Below, piece after piece: positions 28,531 through 45,200 of a DNA stretch of 64,000 bases. Source of the stretch: Protonemura montana (Eukaryota; Arthropoda; Insecta; Plecoptera; Nemouridae); NCBI GenBank assembly GCA_947568835.1, contig OX387606.1, forward strand, positions 16,492,001 to 16,556,000, written 5' to 3'. The notes under the pieces were generated by a model. The model was given only the letters and a program-made list of their open reading frames with translations. It had not been told where the DNA came from and did no database searches. Made by a program: the position numbers and the translations under genes. The first letter of the stretch is position 1. Each line of letters opens with the position of its first letter.

Positions 28531-28920
28531 AAAAGCAGAAGATCTAGTGGATTTTTTTTTTAAATCTCAGAACTCTACAACAATCGCCAAAAATCTTCGT
28601 AACATTGTTAACAGGAATCAATTTATTTAAGATTATTCTTCTTCATATTTTTGGCTTACTCAAAAAATTGGATGAATTTGTTATTGGAGGGGTGTAGGGT
28701 GGAGGGGACGGGGGGACGGGGGTTCTTATTCTTTTTTTTTGTGATTATTTGTTATTATTTTATTTTATTCTCTAGATCCTGTTCTACACTTTTAATGTTA
28801 CATCTTTGAAACTTGAAAATAATAGCTGAAATTTACGTTTTAAAGTGAGTGGTTGGTGTTCCCACACCTAGAGGGAAATGTTGGGTAAAATTAAATTGTG
28901 AATTTTTCTTAGTTTCTCCA

Positions 28921-29055
28921 GCTTTTAGGATTTTCTTCTGAAACTTTTTGCAATGGGTAGGAATTGACCGTTTACAGTGAAAATTTAAGGTTTTGAGTCC
29001 CGCGAGGCAATTTTGGGCTCTCTTTGGAGATGCATTTTGGTCATTTTGGTCACAA
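28921..29055 (+). repeat. dispersed repeat family A, copy 2
   Basis: It shares with 29745-29890 the order AAACTTTTTG, GGAATTGACCGTTTACA (GGAATTGACGGTTTGCA in the other), AATTTTGGGC and GCATTTTGGTCATTTT. The copies lie 0.8 kb apart in the same orientation. Confidence 0.5.
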
Positions 29056-29744
29056 CTACATAACTACTATGCTGCGCCCGGAGGATGCCTTGGGCGAAGA
29101 AGCCCTAGTCTCACCTAACGTGGATTGAGCATAGGATCCAGCCAGCCAGGTTTCCGCCAGCACCAAGTTTTCTCTTTTAGGTTTGTGTTTGTTTCGAAGG
29201 AGTCGCAACTGTAATCTAATAGTAAAAATAATATTTTTTTGGAGGCAAGGTAAGGTAAAAATGATTTTATCACATAAAAGTGTTGCATTGTACGGCCTAT
29301 GATCATACAACGTTAATGTGAAAATAATTAGTTAGTGTAGCAAGTTGGTATATAGTAATTTTGATATTTGAAAAATCTGTTGATGTTGTTTAATTTCATT
29401 CAATTTGATAAAACCGAATGGTTGCCATCCTTTTCCATACAACCTATGAATGTAGGTGTGGGGGGGGGGAGGGATTAGTAGAGTTAGAAGGTAAATTAAG
29501 GTAGAAGGTAGAATTAAACTAACATGATTGTATTTAGTCATGAACTTCTTCGACGGTGGAGGCGCCACGCTATTCCCTAAAAGCCATCTAGCGAGCTTGG
29601 TGGAGGCGCCTAGTCCATACTGGTTCAACTATGGACAATCAAATACGTATATTTAACTATTGTCCAGTAAATCTGAGAGGATTAAATTCTGATGCCACGC
29701 TGGCCCAGGTCATATGTCTGCAGATCACAGCGTTTCTAAAGTTT
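29056..29744. other. gene-free stretch
   Basis: No exon was recognised. A short poly-G run (29461-29469) is present. The open frames here do not resemble known proteins. Confidence 0.4.
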
Positions 29745-29890
29745 TTGAGATTTTCATTTTAAACTTTTTGGACCGTCTTGGAATTGACGGTTTGCATTGC
29801 TTAGTCGATGTTGCAATACCTGGCAATACACGCGGGGAAATTTTGGGCCATTTTTTGGGGTGAATTTTGGTCATTTTAAAACTTTTTAGC
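29745..29890 (+). repeat. dispersed repeat family A, copy 3
   Basis: It has AAACTTTTTGGACCG, TTGGAATTGACGGTTTGC, GGGGAAATTTTGGGCCATTT and GAATTTTGGTCATTTT, matching the copies at 28921 and, more weakly, at 16391. The element type is unknown. Confidence 0.5.
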
Positions 29891-30629
29891 ATTTTTTTTG
29901 TTCTCTTTCTTAGTACTTACACCTTTTATTCAGGCAATGGTAAAATCAGCACCCGTTTAATGTGAACAGCTGGTTCCACCGAATATGTGATGCAATGTTA
30001 ATGTCAACTTCTAAAATGCTAATGGAACAAATTTCAAAATAGTTCACCAAAGTCCCTTCATTGGCTTTCAAATTGACGCAAGGCTAAAAAAGAAAACACG
30101 CCTGTAAATTTATAAATTTTATAGAGGTTGTCATGTAGGACAATTCAATGTGAAGGACAGTTAAAATATATTTTAATTAAATCAAAATATGCTTAGTAAA
30201 AACACGAGAAACAAGGCTGACATAAGGTACAAGAAAAGAAATGTTGAAATTGCACGAAAAACCGCTTTTCTTATTGGCTCAATATTTTATAATCGCCTTC
30301 CTAACAAAATAAAAATTTAAAACGCCGAGAAAGCTTTAAAAATGAAGGTAAAGTACTTTTTAATTTTCCATTGTTTTTATTATGTTGACGAATGTGTAAA
30401 TTTGAATAACTGAGAATGTAAATACTGTGTGAATGAAACGAGAAAGATTATGATTGTACGACATATTAATTTTAACACCGCCAATTTCCAAAGCCTGTTT
30501 TAACATAATTTGTAATGTAATATGTATAATAATGTAATGTATTTGTAATTTGAAATACATAAAATGTATTACAATGGAAAATAAAGAAGTTTAATTCAAT
30601 TCAATTGAATAGAGGCAGAAGTACATAAG
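29891..30629. other. gene-free AT-rich stretch
   Basis: No gene or known repeat was recognised. Confidence 0.4.
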
Positions 30630-31010
30630 TAGGCTAATGCAACCGATCTGTTTTAATATGTTAAGCAACCCAGGAGAAATAACGGAATCAGGAAAATAAA
30701 ATTAAAAAAAAATCTTTGCTGCATGGTCGTTAAACGGATCACATTTAATCTTTGTTTACTTGTGTCAGCAAATCTTCTTTCCCACAAAAAAAATACAGTT
30801 CGCGCGCCGGGATGCGAACTCGGGTCCTCGACGCTCGGAACATACGATCCAAACCTCCGGCCACCAAGCGACTTTGAAACGAACGTGTTTTTTTGTGGAT
30901 ATAAATTGGTACGTGACAATCCCATCTAGCGATAACCGAGCTAGTAGTATCCAGTTACCGATCCAACATTAATTGATCAAGTTCGTTTGATATCCAACAG
31001 GTTGCGCTAA
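30630..31010 (-). repeat. tRNA-derived SINE family C, copy 1
   Basis: On the minus strand a tRNA-like stretch has an A-box-like GGTGGCCGGAGG and a B-box-like CGAGTTCGCATCCC (about 30800-30875). The flanks match 32216-32700: ATGCAACCGATCTGTTTT on the left, CCGAGCTAGTAGTATCCAGT in the middle, and ATTAATTGATCAAGTTCGTT on the right (last at 30968-30987). The two copies are about 1.6 kb apart in the same orientation. Confidence 0.6.
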
Positions 31011-31579
31011 CGATTACCGTTTTAACGATTACGATGTTAACTCGACTGCTGGTTCGGTGATACTTGTTATAAGACCAGGGGACGAGTGAGCAGATCGAAT
31101 CATCGGCTGGCTTACCACCAGTCAGGCTCCATCGTCTTGCCCTTCCTCCTCGGATCTTGGCAGACAATGGTAGGCCTTTTTTTTTTGGAGTAGCCGCAAG
31201 CTACTCCCCATCGTTGGAGTAAAGGTCCACTTCTTGTGCGGACTTTTCGCTCTCCAACACGATGTGCGGGGGTTGAAGAAATATGGTGCACGCTTATGTC
31301 ACGTGCGAAGAATGTCCAGCATACGTCCGGAGATGCATTGCCTGGGGCCGGTGCATTCTGCAGTCTGTTTCTCAAACTGACTGCCGCGAGCGCATCGCTG
31401 ACGTCATCATCACCTGTGAACAATTCTGGAATTGAAAATAATATTATTTTCAAAGCATGACCTTCGGTAAAATCGACGACAGCGCCACCTGGTAGCCAGG
31501 CTGGAACTAACCAACCCTGGAAAAAATATTGGAAAAAAGATTTGTTGCCCTGGAGAATAAATGAATGGTATGATTGATA

Positions 31580-31668
31580 AAAAATTGTCTACGGAGGCCG
31601 GGATCGATCTCGGTCCCTTCTGCATTACAAGCTATCACCGTAACCACTCGACTACTCGAGCTGCTCTG
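31580..31668 (-). repeat. tRNA-like SINE head
   Basis: Reverse complement has TAGTCGAGTGGTTA (a perfect A-box consensus) and, 33 bases on, GAGATCGATCCCGG (a good B box), with tRNA-like spacing. There is no convincing acceptor stem or anticodon arm, so it is a SINE head or decayed tRNA and not a tRNA gene. Confidence 0.5.
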
Positions 31669-31989
31669 AAGGGTGAAGGTTTTTTGGGCTTAATGAACTA
31701 TTGAACTGTGACGACTGCGGCGAAAAATGCGAGCAAATCTCAATCACTGCATCGATGATTTTTAATCAAAAATATTTTTACGACATCAATATATTTCATC
31801 AGCTTCAATATTGTCCACCATCGTAGAACATAATTTTTTTTTCCCAGTCTTGTTTAATACCCACACTACCCACGCGATACGAAGCTGGCCGCCGCCGCTA
31901 GCGGCGAAGCACATCACTGCACTTCTCCACAGAAGCCACAACCGCCGAGAAACACTGCCGGGCATTCATGACATCACGTAGGAATATTG

Positions 31990-32215
31990 GATCGGGTTGT
32001 AGCGCTTCAGTTTGACATTTTTGTTGCAATCAGCGCTACCTGTTGGCAGAATTCGGGATTCACTCTGGACAGCCTCTCATTTCAATGATTTAATGCCAGA
32101 GTGACTTGAGATTGGTGCAGCCAAAAAGCTGCACGCTCGGGGATCGAACGCATGCATCCCGCGCGCAACGCAAGCACACTCATCATAGAGCCACTGCGAC
32201 CTGATAGGAACTATT
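31990..32215 (-). repeat. SINE-like repeat family D, copy 1
   Basis: It matches 32701-32905 in words and order: GTTTGACATTTTTGTTGCAA, CAATCAGCGCTACCTGTTGG, CAGAATTCGGGATTCACTCT and GATCGAACGCATG. The minus strand of the last gives a B-box-like GCGTTCGATCCCC. A second tRNA-headed family is likely. Confidence 0.55.
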
Positions 32216-32700
32216 ACGTAAGGAGGTTAATGCAACCGATCTGTTTTCTGTTTAGCAACCAAGAAATATATTCACGTCAATAATTCCTACATTTAAAAAT
32301 GTCTTACCAACATGATCGCTAAAATGATCACAGTCAATCTTTTTTTCTAAAACCAAAAAGTGCCACGCGGTAAGGATGCGAATCTGGAACCTCAGCGTTT
32401 GAAGTTTACGATCCAGGCGCCCGGCCAATGGTATCGAAATGCTCCGGTTTATTTTGTGCTTGGATCTTGGTAGGTACTTGACAATGCCAGCCTGCGATAG
32501 CCGAGCGAGTAGTATCCTGTCACCGATTATTTCTCTACTACTAAGTCAGAATTGCAATATCACAATTGCAATCATCTTAACCGCAAATGTTTCTTAGCAA
32601 TTAGGCTCACACAAATACTATGTAATTGTACGCAGCATTAAATAAACAAATAAATAAATAGATGTCCGATATTAATTGATCAAGTTCGTTTGATACCCTA
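32216..32700 (-). repeat. tRNA-derived SINE family C, copy 2
   Basis: Second copy of the 30630-31010 repeat: ATGCAACCGATCTGTTTTCT, a tRNA-like middle with minus-strand AGATTCGCATCC, CCGAGCGAGTAGTATCCTGT and ATTAATTGATCAAGTTCGTT. It is longer by an inserted AT-rich piece around 32530-32660. Confidence 0.6.
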
Positions 32701-32905
32701 CAGGTCGCGCTATAGTTCGACATTTTTGTTGCAATCAACGCTACTTGTTGGCAGAATTTCGCATTCACTCTGGATAGCGTCTTACTTCAATGCTTAAAAA
32801 CCACAGCGGCTTGAGAATGGCGCCGCCAAAACACTACTTGGCCGAGAATCGAACGCATGTCTACTACTTATAGAGCTAGCACGTTCACCACAGGCCCGGA
32901 ATTAC
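32701..32905 (-). repeat. SINE-like repeat family D, copy 2
   Basis: It matches 31990-32215, including TTCGACATTTTTGTTGCAAT, CGCTACTTGTTGGCAGAATT and GAGAATCGAACGCATG. C and D copies alternate across 30.6-32.9 kb, which suggests a duplicated composite or a compound element. Confidence 0.55.
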
Positions 32906-32974
32906 AGACACGAACTTTGAAGAAACCTATATAAAAGCTAATACACAGAAAACAAATCTAAAATACCATAAAAC

Positions 32975-33034
32975 TTAAATCAACTTGATTTTGAGTGTAT
33001 TTGGAGAAATACACTCAAAATCAAGTTGATTTAA
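32975..33034. repeat. perfect 28-bp-arm hairpin palindrome
   Basis: Bases 32975-33002 are the exact reverse complement of 33007-33034, with a 4-base loop GGAG. The arm begins TTAAATCAACTTGATTTTGA. No substitution separates the arms, so they are young or kept equal by conversion. Confidence 0.9.
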
Positions 33035-35810
33035 ATAATTCGCGAAAGGACAACGATATTGCGGTAATAAAATTTTTTACACTTACGAGTTAGTGTACAA
33101 CAATTGCAATTACGGAAGAAATGACCCAAATTCTTCCAATATAATTTTTGGCTGTATATGAAGAGAGATTGGCTCGGGAAAGTAAAGGCCTGAGCAGAAT
33201 GTCAATCTGCTCCTATCCTCCCCTGAGACTTAATGGGTTTGCATTGAAAGTCTGCAGTGACTCAATGTTTGTACAGTGTACTGCGCTCCAAAATTGCTGC
33301 TCAAAGGTTACTTTCAGCAAAATTGGAAAGTTGAATAATGCGTGATTATTGAAAAAGGTCAAAACGACCCCTATTTTGAGCACACAAATCCAGGGTTTGT
33401 CACGGCGAGAAAGCCCATACCTACCACAGATGGAAATTTCTAGTAGTAGTATGTTTCTCGAGGTCAAATGTTTAGAAAAATGTATAATTGAACATCTCTC
33501 CGGGGACATTTTTGGTAGGTATTAGAGATTAGGAAAGCATAGATTTTTTAGACTTTATTGACTGTAATGTAATGTAACATATTGTGATTAAGTAGTGTCA
33601 ACTACAAATAAATGTACGGAAAGTTTGGGTGTCACCAAAATTGGCAAATAAATTAATTCCTTAATTCATTAGTCATTTGGACTAATTGAAACAAACAGCG
33701 ACCTGTAAACCAATGGCAATGGGTACAATTCCTGCCAAATTACATTTATTTACATCACTCCCATCTTTAAGAAATTGTTTTGAGGGGCGGTCTTTTATTG
33801 AAATCATATGATTTCAATATATCAATATATCGTGAGATAATTCATGATCATATTTATGATCAATCATAATTTATGATCATAAAAATATAGCTATTGACAA
33901 AACAGGGGGCCTCCTACATGTAATAAATATACCCTAGAAAAGGGAAGTGCATAGAGGGCGTTGCTAAGGGAGCCTGAACTGTAACTGACGCCAACTAGAG
34001 CTGTTTATTTACTATGGATACTGACTACACACAGTCTATAGATATAGACTGGCACTTAATTAATGGATAATCGTACTTGAATTATATTTAGATACAAGTA
34101 ACCTGTACAATAGTAATAGTCCTAATTTGTAAATAATAAATAAAATAAAAAAACATACAAAAACAAAGGGTCACCATATTTTCAGTGAAAGCAAAATGCA
34201 GGGTGGTGAAAACGAAGATCGTCAAAGAAAAAGCATTCACTCTGCAGCAGGCAAAGCGATTGATGCAGTCAGGCTTGATGGCATCCTGTGAGTTGAGGCA
34301 AAGATTCTGAAGGTTTAGTCCCAATAGCTACAAGTCCAATTCAATCAAATTGAGGACGGAATATTTAAGTATGGAAGTCAGATGCAGTTGAAAAAGACCA
34401 CAAGCAGATGAATAAACTTTGAAATTTCACTTTCTAATATAATTTGGCGTGATTTCAGCAAGGAGACGGTCACAATGCAAGAAAAAGCAAGAGATGCGTG
34501 GCACGAACGGTGGAGCTTCATGCTTGAGATGACCCACGGGACAAAACGTGAGAAGAAAAATGTGGTATGTAGAAGAAATTTTTTTGAAAACGATCATTGC
34601 ACGACCTACAAGAATTATGAAAGAGGAAAGATAGAAACAACAATTACTGAGGTGGAAATGACCGGCTTTAAAAGATGAATATCAGATAATATCTCAGTAA
34701 CTTATTTTCATATGTGAACCAAATTGTAGCCAAATTATGGTAGTATCCATCATTGCTTGCATCAGTAAGTTGGCTACTTCAAGTTCCTCTTTCCTAATTA
34801 ATGTACCTACCTTTTGCACTCTTATCTTTTTTAACACATAATACTCATGTTTTATTTGAGTGTGCACATGATCAGTCTAAAGAATTATAACCTGGGTAAA
34901 GTACTTAATTTATGTAATTTTCAGCCATTCGTAGCTCTTGGATCCATCTAGCTCTTAGATCTTAGATCCAGCATTGGACATATCCAGCCACACACACACA
35001 ATCACACAGCAAGAGATGACATTATAATTTGATTACCTTGCTTAGGAACCGGAAAACCCCCCGGCCATGCGACCTGCACCGTCCCCATTGATACCGTCTA
35101 CAGCATCTGGTAAGTCGACGATACGTTGACAAGCGGCTTAAGACTTTCCGACGATCTGGACCTGTAATTAACTTTCTGGTGTATAGGTTTCGTGGGGTGG
35201 CGGTCGGGCCTTTCACTGGAAGCTGTCGGTCCACTCTACGTGTCTCCACTTTCTTCGCTAGAGCCTGCTCATTTGCCTCAGATCACCATCTTTATAGGAT
35301 AGACTTGAAGATAACCTATTTAATGAATATCTATTTAATGTCAATGAATATTGAAACCTATTTAAGTTGCATGTACCCCAGTTAATTTACTCTTACCTAA
35401 GATTGTGGTGAATAAAAAATAGAAGAAGCGCAACTTACCGATGAAGAAAATCGATGTCGCATGGCACACTTGCTGAGAAATTTGTAGAAGACCCAAGACA
35501 AAGTCACAGGCAATATGCTAAAATGTCTAAATTCTTGGGTTTTCTACCTATTTTTTGACAAGTGCACCCTACAATATCAATTTTCTTCTCCAATAAATGC
35601 ACTTTGTCTCTCTTTCCTTCTTCACCACAAGTAATACAAAAGCAAGATGCAGCAGAAATGCATCGCATCAACCGAAATGTGGCATTAAATATTTGGCATG
35701 GAGTATGAGCCATCTATATAAAATACAATTTTAAATATTTACAATATGGAATTATGAAATACGTACAGTGATAAGAGTAATATCACCTTTTTGAAGTTTA
35801 CATCATAGTT
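33035..35810. other. gene-free stretch
   Basis: No gene could be supported. A 67-residue open frame at 34475-34678 is charged and amphipathic and follows a possible acceptor. Without a family match or partner exons I leave it unassigned. Confidence 0.4.
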
Positions 35811-35965
35811 TTTTATTATTAACAACACTATAACCGTCTCAAAAATTGATGCCCAAACGCGGACATTCTTGATCAGTAGGCGTTTGGGCATCAATTTTTG
35901 AGACGGTTATAGTGTTGTTAATAATAAAATACCCCGCACATTGCAAACGTTTGCAATTTAAATAA
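35811..35965. repeat. head-to-head SINE-tail palindrome, 50-bp perfect arms
   Basis: Bases 35811-35860 are the exact reverse complement of 35880-35929, with a 19-base spacer. Each arm is the tail of the tRNA-headed SINE at 40617-40733 (GGGCATCAATTTTTGAGACG, then GGTTATAGTGTTG). The right arm runs on into CCCCGCACATTGCAAACG and TTTGCAATTTAAATAA, also found at 10450 and 20490. Confidence 0.9.
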
Positions 35966-36130
35966 GATTTCATCCTAATACATCAAAATTCATAACTGTT
36001 GGTTCAAAGTGGATAACTGTAGCTTGAAAGTTGGACTATGTGGGACATATGTGAACATTGTACCTACATGCCTAAGATTTGAAGAAAACAAATGCTTAAT
36101 AAAGACAAAGTGATCTCAAATAGCCATTCC

Positions 36131-36136
36131 TTTATT
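36131..36136 (-). promoter_or_regulatory. transaldolase polyadenylation signal
   Basis: AATAAA on the minus strand lies 359 bases downstream of the transaldolase stop codon. It is plausible for its 3' end; nearer alternatives are not canonical. Confidence 0.45.
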
Positions 36137-36494
36137 TTGTAATATAACAACGTGTATTAAAATAAGATGAAAATAAACTAGACTTATCTGTAAGTTACAT
36201 TTACTAGTTCTTAGTCGTATGTATGGCCGGGATAACCACTTCTAATTTATGCATCCTTATTTCATGACTAAAACTGATTTAAATTACTATTAATTTATGG
36301 CCCGATTCCAACCAAAACAAAAAATGTAAAAATTAAAATAGTATTCCATCCCAAAAATAAATATTAAATTATACCTCAAAATTCATCAATTAGTAGGAAG
36401 GTCAACAATATTTCTGTGACATACGCTATGCTGTAACAAACAATCTCTTTAACAAGCTACAGAATGACATCGACAGCAAATAGCAAGTCACTCA

Positions 36495-41223
<4,729 letters not shown>

Positions 41224-42293
41224 TTTAGATTTCTTTACGATCTGCTCGGTGTCTGTCATTGAAATGCCCTTTCACGTACAGTCAGTGAGCTGGGAAAAAT
41301 TTACAAAAATTATGCAAGGCGTGCACACTACGAGTTCACGATAACCGCAGAGAAAAGTACTTCTCCCTCCGTCTTCCTTAACCGCAATCTATCAGGTGGT
41401 CGACGACAGTGCTTCCATCTAGGAGCAAATCTTGAACACTTCTTTTGCGGCCAGCTCAAAATGCAAATTAGTACACAGTACCGCGTACTTGTAAGCAATT
41501 AGCGTAAGTAGTATTCATTGCCATTGGTGCCATTAGTGTTCAATATATTTTGTACATTAAGCTTCTGAGAGCTAGTGATATTGCCAACACACATGCAACG
41601 GAAGGTTTGTAAATGCATGATGTAAAAATTCCTTAAAATTCCACGCTGTGGTCACAGGTCAATTTAGATCAAACCAAATCAATCTATCAAGATAAAATTG
41701 TTGACTTTTTTGGTTACTCGGGTATCAGTGGATAAAATCTTAAATCTTTGCGACTAGGAGTGTGTTTCTTAACAAATCAGTCATAAATTCAAGGTTTCTG
41801 GTCACAGTCAGAAGATTTATTAAGATATTTATTAAGAATTTGATAGGAAAGCGTAGCAGAAGGAACGAAAGAAAAGGGTCTGATCCTGACTGCAAAGGAA
41901 TACAATATCCATAGGTAGGATTATAAAGTATTTATCATAATAAAAGATTGTTTAAATCTGTTAAAGTTAGTTTTAATATGAATTCAATTATATATTAGGT
42001 TATTTTTGACTGTAATTTTTAGTCAGCACTATTGTTTAATATTTATTTATTTATACTTTCTGAAACCTACAAACCAAACAGATGTCACATAAAGAAACTG
42101 ATTCAGCCATTGATTGAAAAAAGTATTGTCCACAAAGAAGATTCCAATGATAAGATAAAAAGTACTACGAGCCTAGAATGAAAATCAATATTAGATTGAC
42201 ATCCCTTAATTTCTTGTTCCTTTAGTGCTAGTAAGATTGTCCTAGATAAGCAAGTTAACGTGGATAATTTATACAAACTTCATTTCAGCCTCA
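41224..42293. promoter_or_regulatory. shared upstream region of transaldolase and thymidine phosphorylase
   Basis: This 1070-base interval separates two divergent start codons and contains no other gene that I can see. It must hold the core promoter of transaldolase near its right-to-left start. The thymidine phosphorylase ATG (42294) follows an acceptor-like TTCATTTCAG at 42279-42288, so its 5' UTR may be spliced and its promoter further left. No clear TATA box stands out. Confidence 0.5.
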
Positions 42294-45200
42294 ATGTCAA
42301 ACATACCAGCATTGATAAGAAAAAAGCGAGATGGGGAGGAGCTCTCAAAGGAAGAGATTAATGAGTTTGTTTCTCAAGTGGTCAAGGGAACAGCAGAAAA
42401 CTCTCAGATTGGTGCGCTAACTTAAAGTCTATTTTATCATTTAAAACTTTACATTCAAACTACCTGTTGGCAAGATTATTCACCGTGTTGTACTCCCAGT
42501 ATTGAGTTTCTTTTGTAATCAAAGAAGAAAATCTTGATTTTTATCACAGGCATCTCTGGTCCAGAGTAACCTTGTTTTTTGAAAACCCTCTGGAATGAAT
42601 TTTTCACAGCCATTCAATTGATATTCCTTCAAATTAGCTCTATTCATGAAGTGGTTGGTCACTGGCACTGAACCCCAAGGACTGGATACAATTTCCCAAC
42701 TGAATAGACCTTATTGAGATAAGCATATAATGTATCATCAACCCCTAGGAGCAATGCTGATGGCCATGTACCTCCGAAGTATGACGGATGCCGAAGTGGT
42801 AGCGCTGACGTCAGCTATGGTCCAGTCAGGAGACGTGCTTGAATGGGATGACGGATGGAACTCTCTGTTGGTGGACAAGCACAGTACTGGCGGTGTCGGG
42901 GACAAAATCTCTCTCGTGTTGGCACCGGCCTTAGCGGCATGTGGATTCAAGGTGCCCATGGTCTCGGGTAGGGGGCTGGAATTCACCGGAGGAACCTTGG
43001 ACAAAATGGAAAGCATACCCGGTAAGATAAGTGCAAAATGTAAACAAATTTCTGGATTGAGTTTCAATGGCTGGTATTGTCTCTGAGCGAATTTGCTATA
43101 AGAACTAGATTTTCATAATTGAATTGAAAGTGATGTGTTGGTATTCATACTTTTTTTTTTGCATTCCTGAAATTCTGCATTCATACCTGACAATGATGAA
43201 CATAACTTTCTCATAGACATAACCAACTCTTGTTTGTGTGCCACCTCATTATTTAAGCTTATCATTGCAGTCGAAATGTACCTCTAAATGCTTTCCCAAT
43301 TGCCAGGCTTCCGAGTTCAGCTGAGCAAGCAGGAAATGGACAAGGCTTTGGCCAAGGCTGGCTGCTTCATTGCCGGCGCTACCTCACGACTCGCCCCTGC
43401 CGACATGGTCCTCTATAAGACTCGAGATGTCACCGCCACCGTAGACGATGTTTCGCTCATTGCTGCGTCCATTGTCAGCAAGAAGGTCGCCGAGGGGACC
43501 AAGGCCCTAGTCATGGATATCAAAGTTGGAAGCGGGGCCTTTTTAAAAACCATTGGCAAAGCAAGGGAGCTTGCCGACAAGATTGTAAGGGTCCTGTTCT
43601 AGCATGATACTGTCCTTCCTAGTTAAATACCTGCTAGTTTTGCTTCATGTTCTTTGTATTGTACACCAAGCGCTGAAGAAACCACTCGTGAATGTAGGTT
43701 GGAGCAACACAAGCGCACAGTAAGGGGTAGACAACAATCATTTTATTTTGGCAAATACTCTTTTTCTCATTTACCCAGAGCACTCAGTTTACACTACTTT
43801 GCTTGCAGATTCGCGTGTCGTCTGGCCTAGGTCTCCCAACTCGAGCGCTGATCACTCGAATGGAGACCCCACTCGGATTCGCGGTCGGCAATGCCTTAGA
43901 AGTTGCTGAGGCCATCGACTGTCTTCACGGTAGCGGACCTGAAGATGTGCTTGAAGTCACAGCTGCGCTTGGTAAACGCAATAACTTTTGGTAGTATGCT
44001 CTCAGCTCGACCAATGTAAGCGCAGGCAATACACCCGCTAAATGCACAACAGAAATATTTAATATTTATGTTACTTTCTTCAAGTCAATACAAAATGTGT
44101 CACACAAATCTATTCACAGGTATTGTAGTATTCTAACTTCCAACTTGTGGATGTCTCCCGAATAATAATAGCCCGTTTCACTCTTAACATTCGTCCATGC
44201 TTTATTCACTCCCCTCCTCCCGGAACCCCCCGAGCCGGAACTACAAAGTCGGAGTCAATATAGCGACTATCGCTACACCCCTCTTTTCTTTTTAAATTCT
44301 AGTATTATTAACATTGTGAGGTACTAATAATAATGATTAATCCCTTTAGTTCTGGTATCTCTGTGGTACTCGTATCAGTCGAGCCGGTCGTGTCCTCAGC
44401 GGCATCTCCGGTCCTGGATCGACGTCCATCTCTACCTGAGCGTCTGGCCCAGTCGCGGTTTCTTGTTCTGACTTGTTTTCCTGTTCAGTGGAACCGTTTT
44501 CTTCCAAATCCTTCTTGGAAGTAAGATCCTTTTCTTGGAACTTCTTGAAAAATGTCGAATTTCGGGTATACCTGACATTGTCAGGAGTTTGGATTGTGAT
44601 GCTATTTCCTTTTCGCTCCACAATCGGACTGGGGACGTGACCGAAAGTTGGTGACAGCTTGTCCGTCTTCGGTTGTCTCATTAGAACGTAGTCACCTTCT
44701 TCCAGCTTGTTGTCTTGGGCATGACGCCTTTGGTCGGCGTATTCTTTTCCTTTCCATTTCTTTTCTAGGTCCCTGTCCCGTATTTCATCATCAACTTCTT
44801 GATTCTCTTCGTAAGTTGGTAACTTGTCACGCAGCTTCATCTTTAATAGGAGTTGTGCTGGACTCTCACCTGTTGTACTATGTGGAGTATTTCTATAACA
44901 AATTAAGTATTTGAGCATTTCCTCCTTCCAGTCTTTTCCTGTCGCCTGAGCAATTTTAAGTCTTTTAAGCAATGACTTGTTCTGGCGTTCAACTTCGCCG
45001 TTTGCCTGCGGCCACAATGGAGTGGTGAAGCGTTGTTCAATTTTGTTCTGAGCGCAGTATTCCCTAAATTCTTCGCTTTGAAATTGAGGCCCGTTATCCG
45101 ACCTAATGGATAACGGTAATCCAAACCGAGCAAAGATTGGTTTTAATTTCTCTATGGTTTTCTGTGCTGTTATTTTCTTCATAATTTCCACTTCATAGAA

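Noticed and set aside
31112-31453. 113-residue minus-strand open frame
   Set aside because: It lies between SINE copies, has no recognised motif and may be repeat-derived.
31580-31668. functional tRNA gene on the minus strand
   Set aside because: Box spacing is right, but the arms do not pair convincingly and it lies among SINE copies.
34475-34678. 67-residue charged open frame, possible exon
   Set aside because: An acceptor-like sequence precedes it and it has a helix-like composition, but I found no partner exon or family match.
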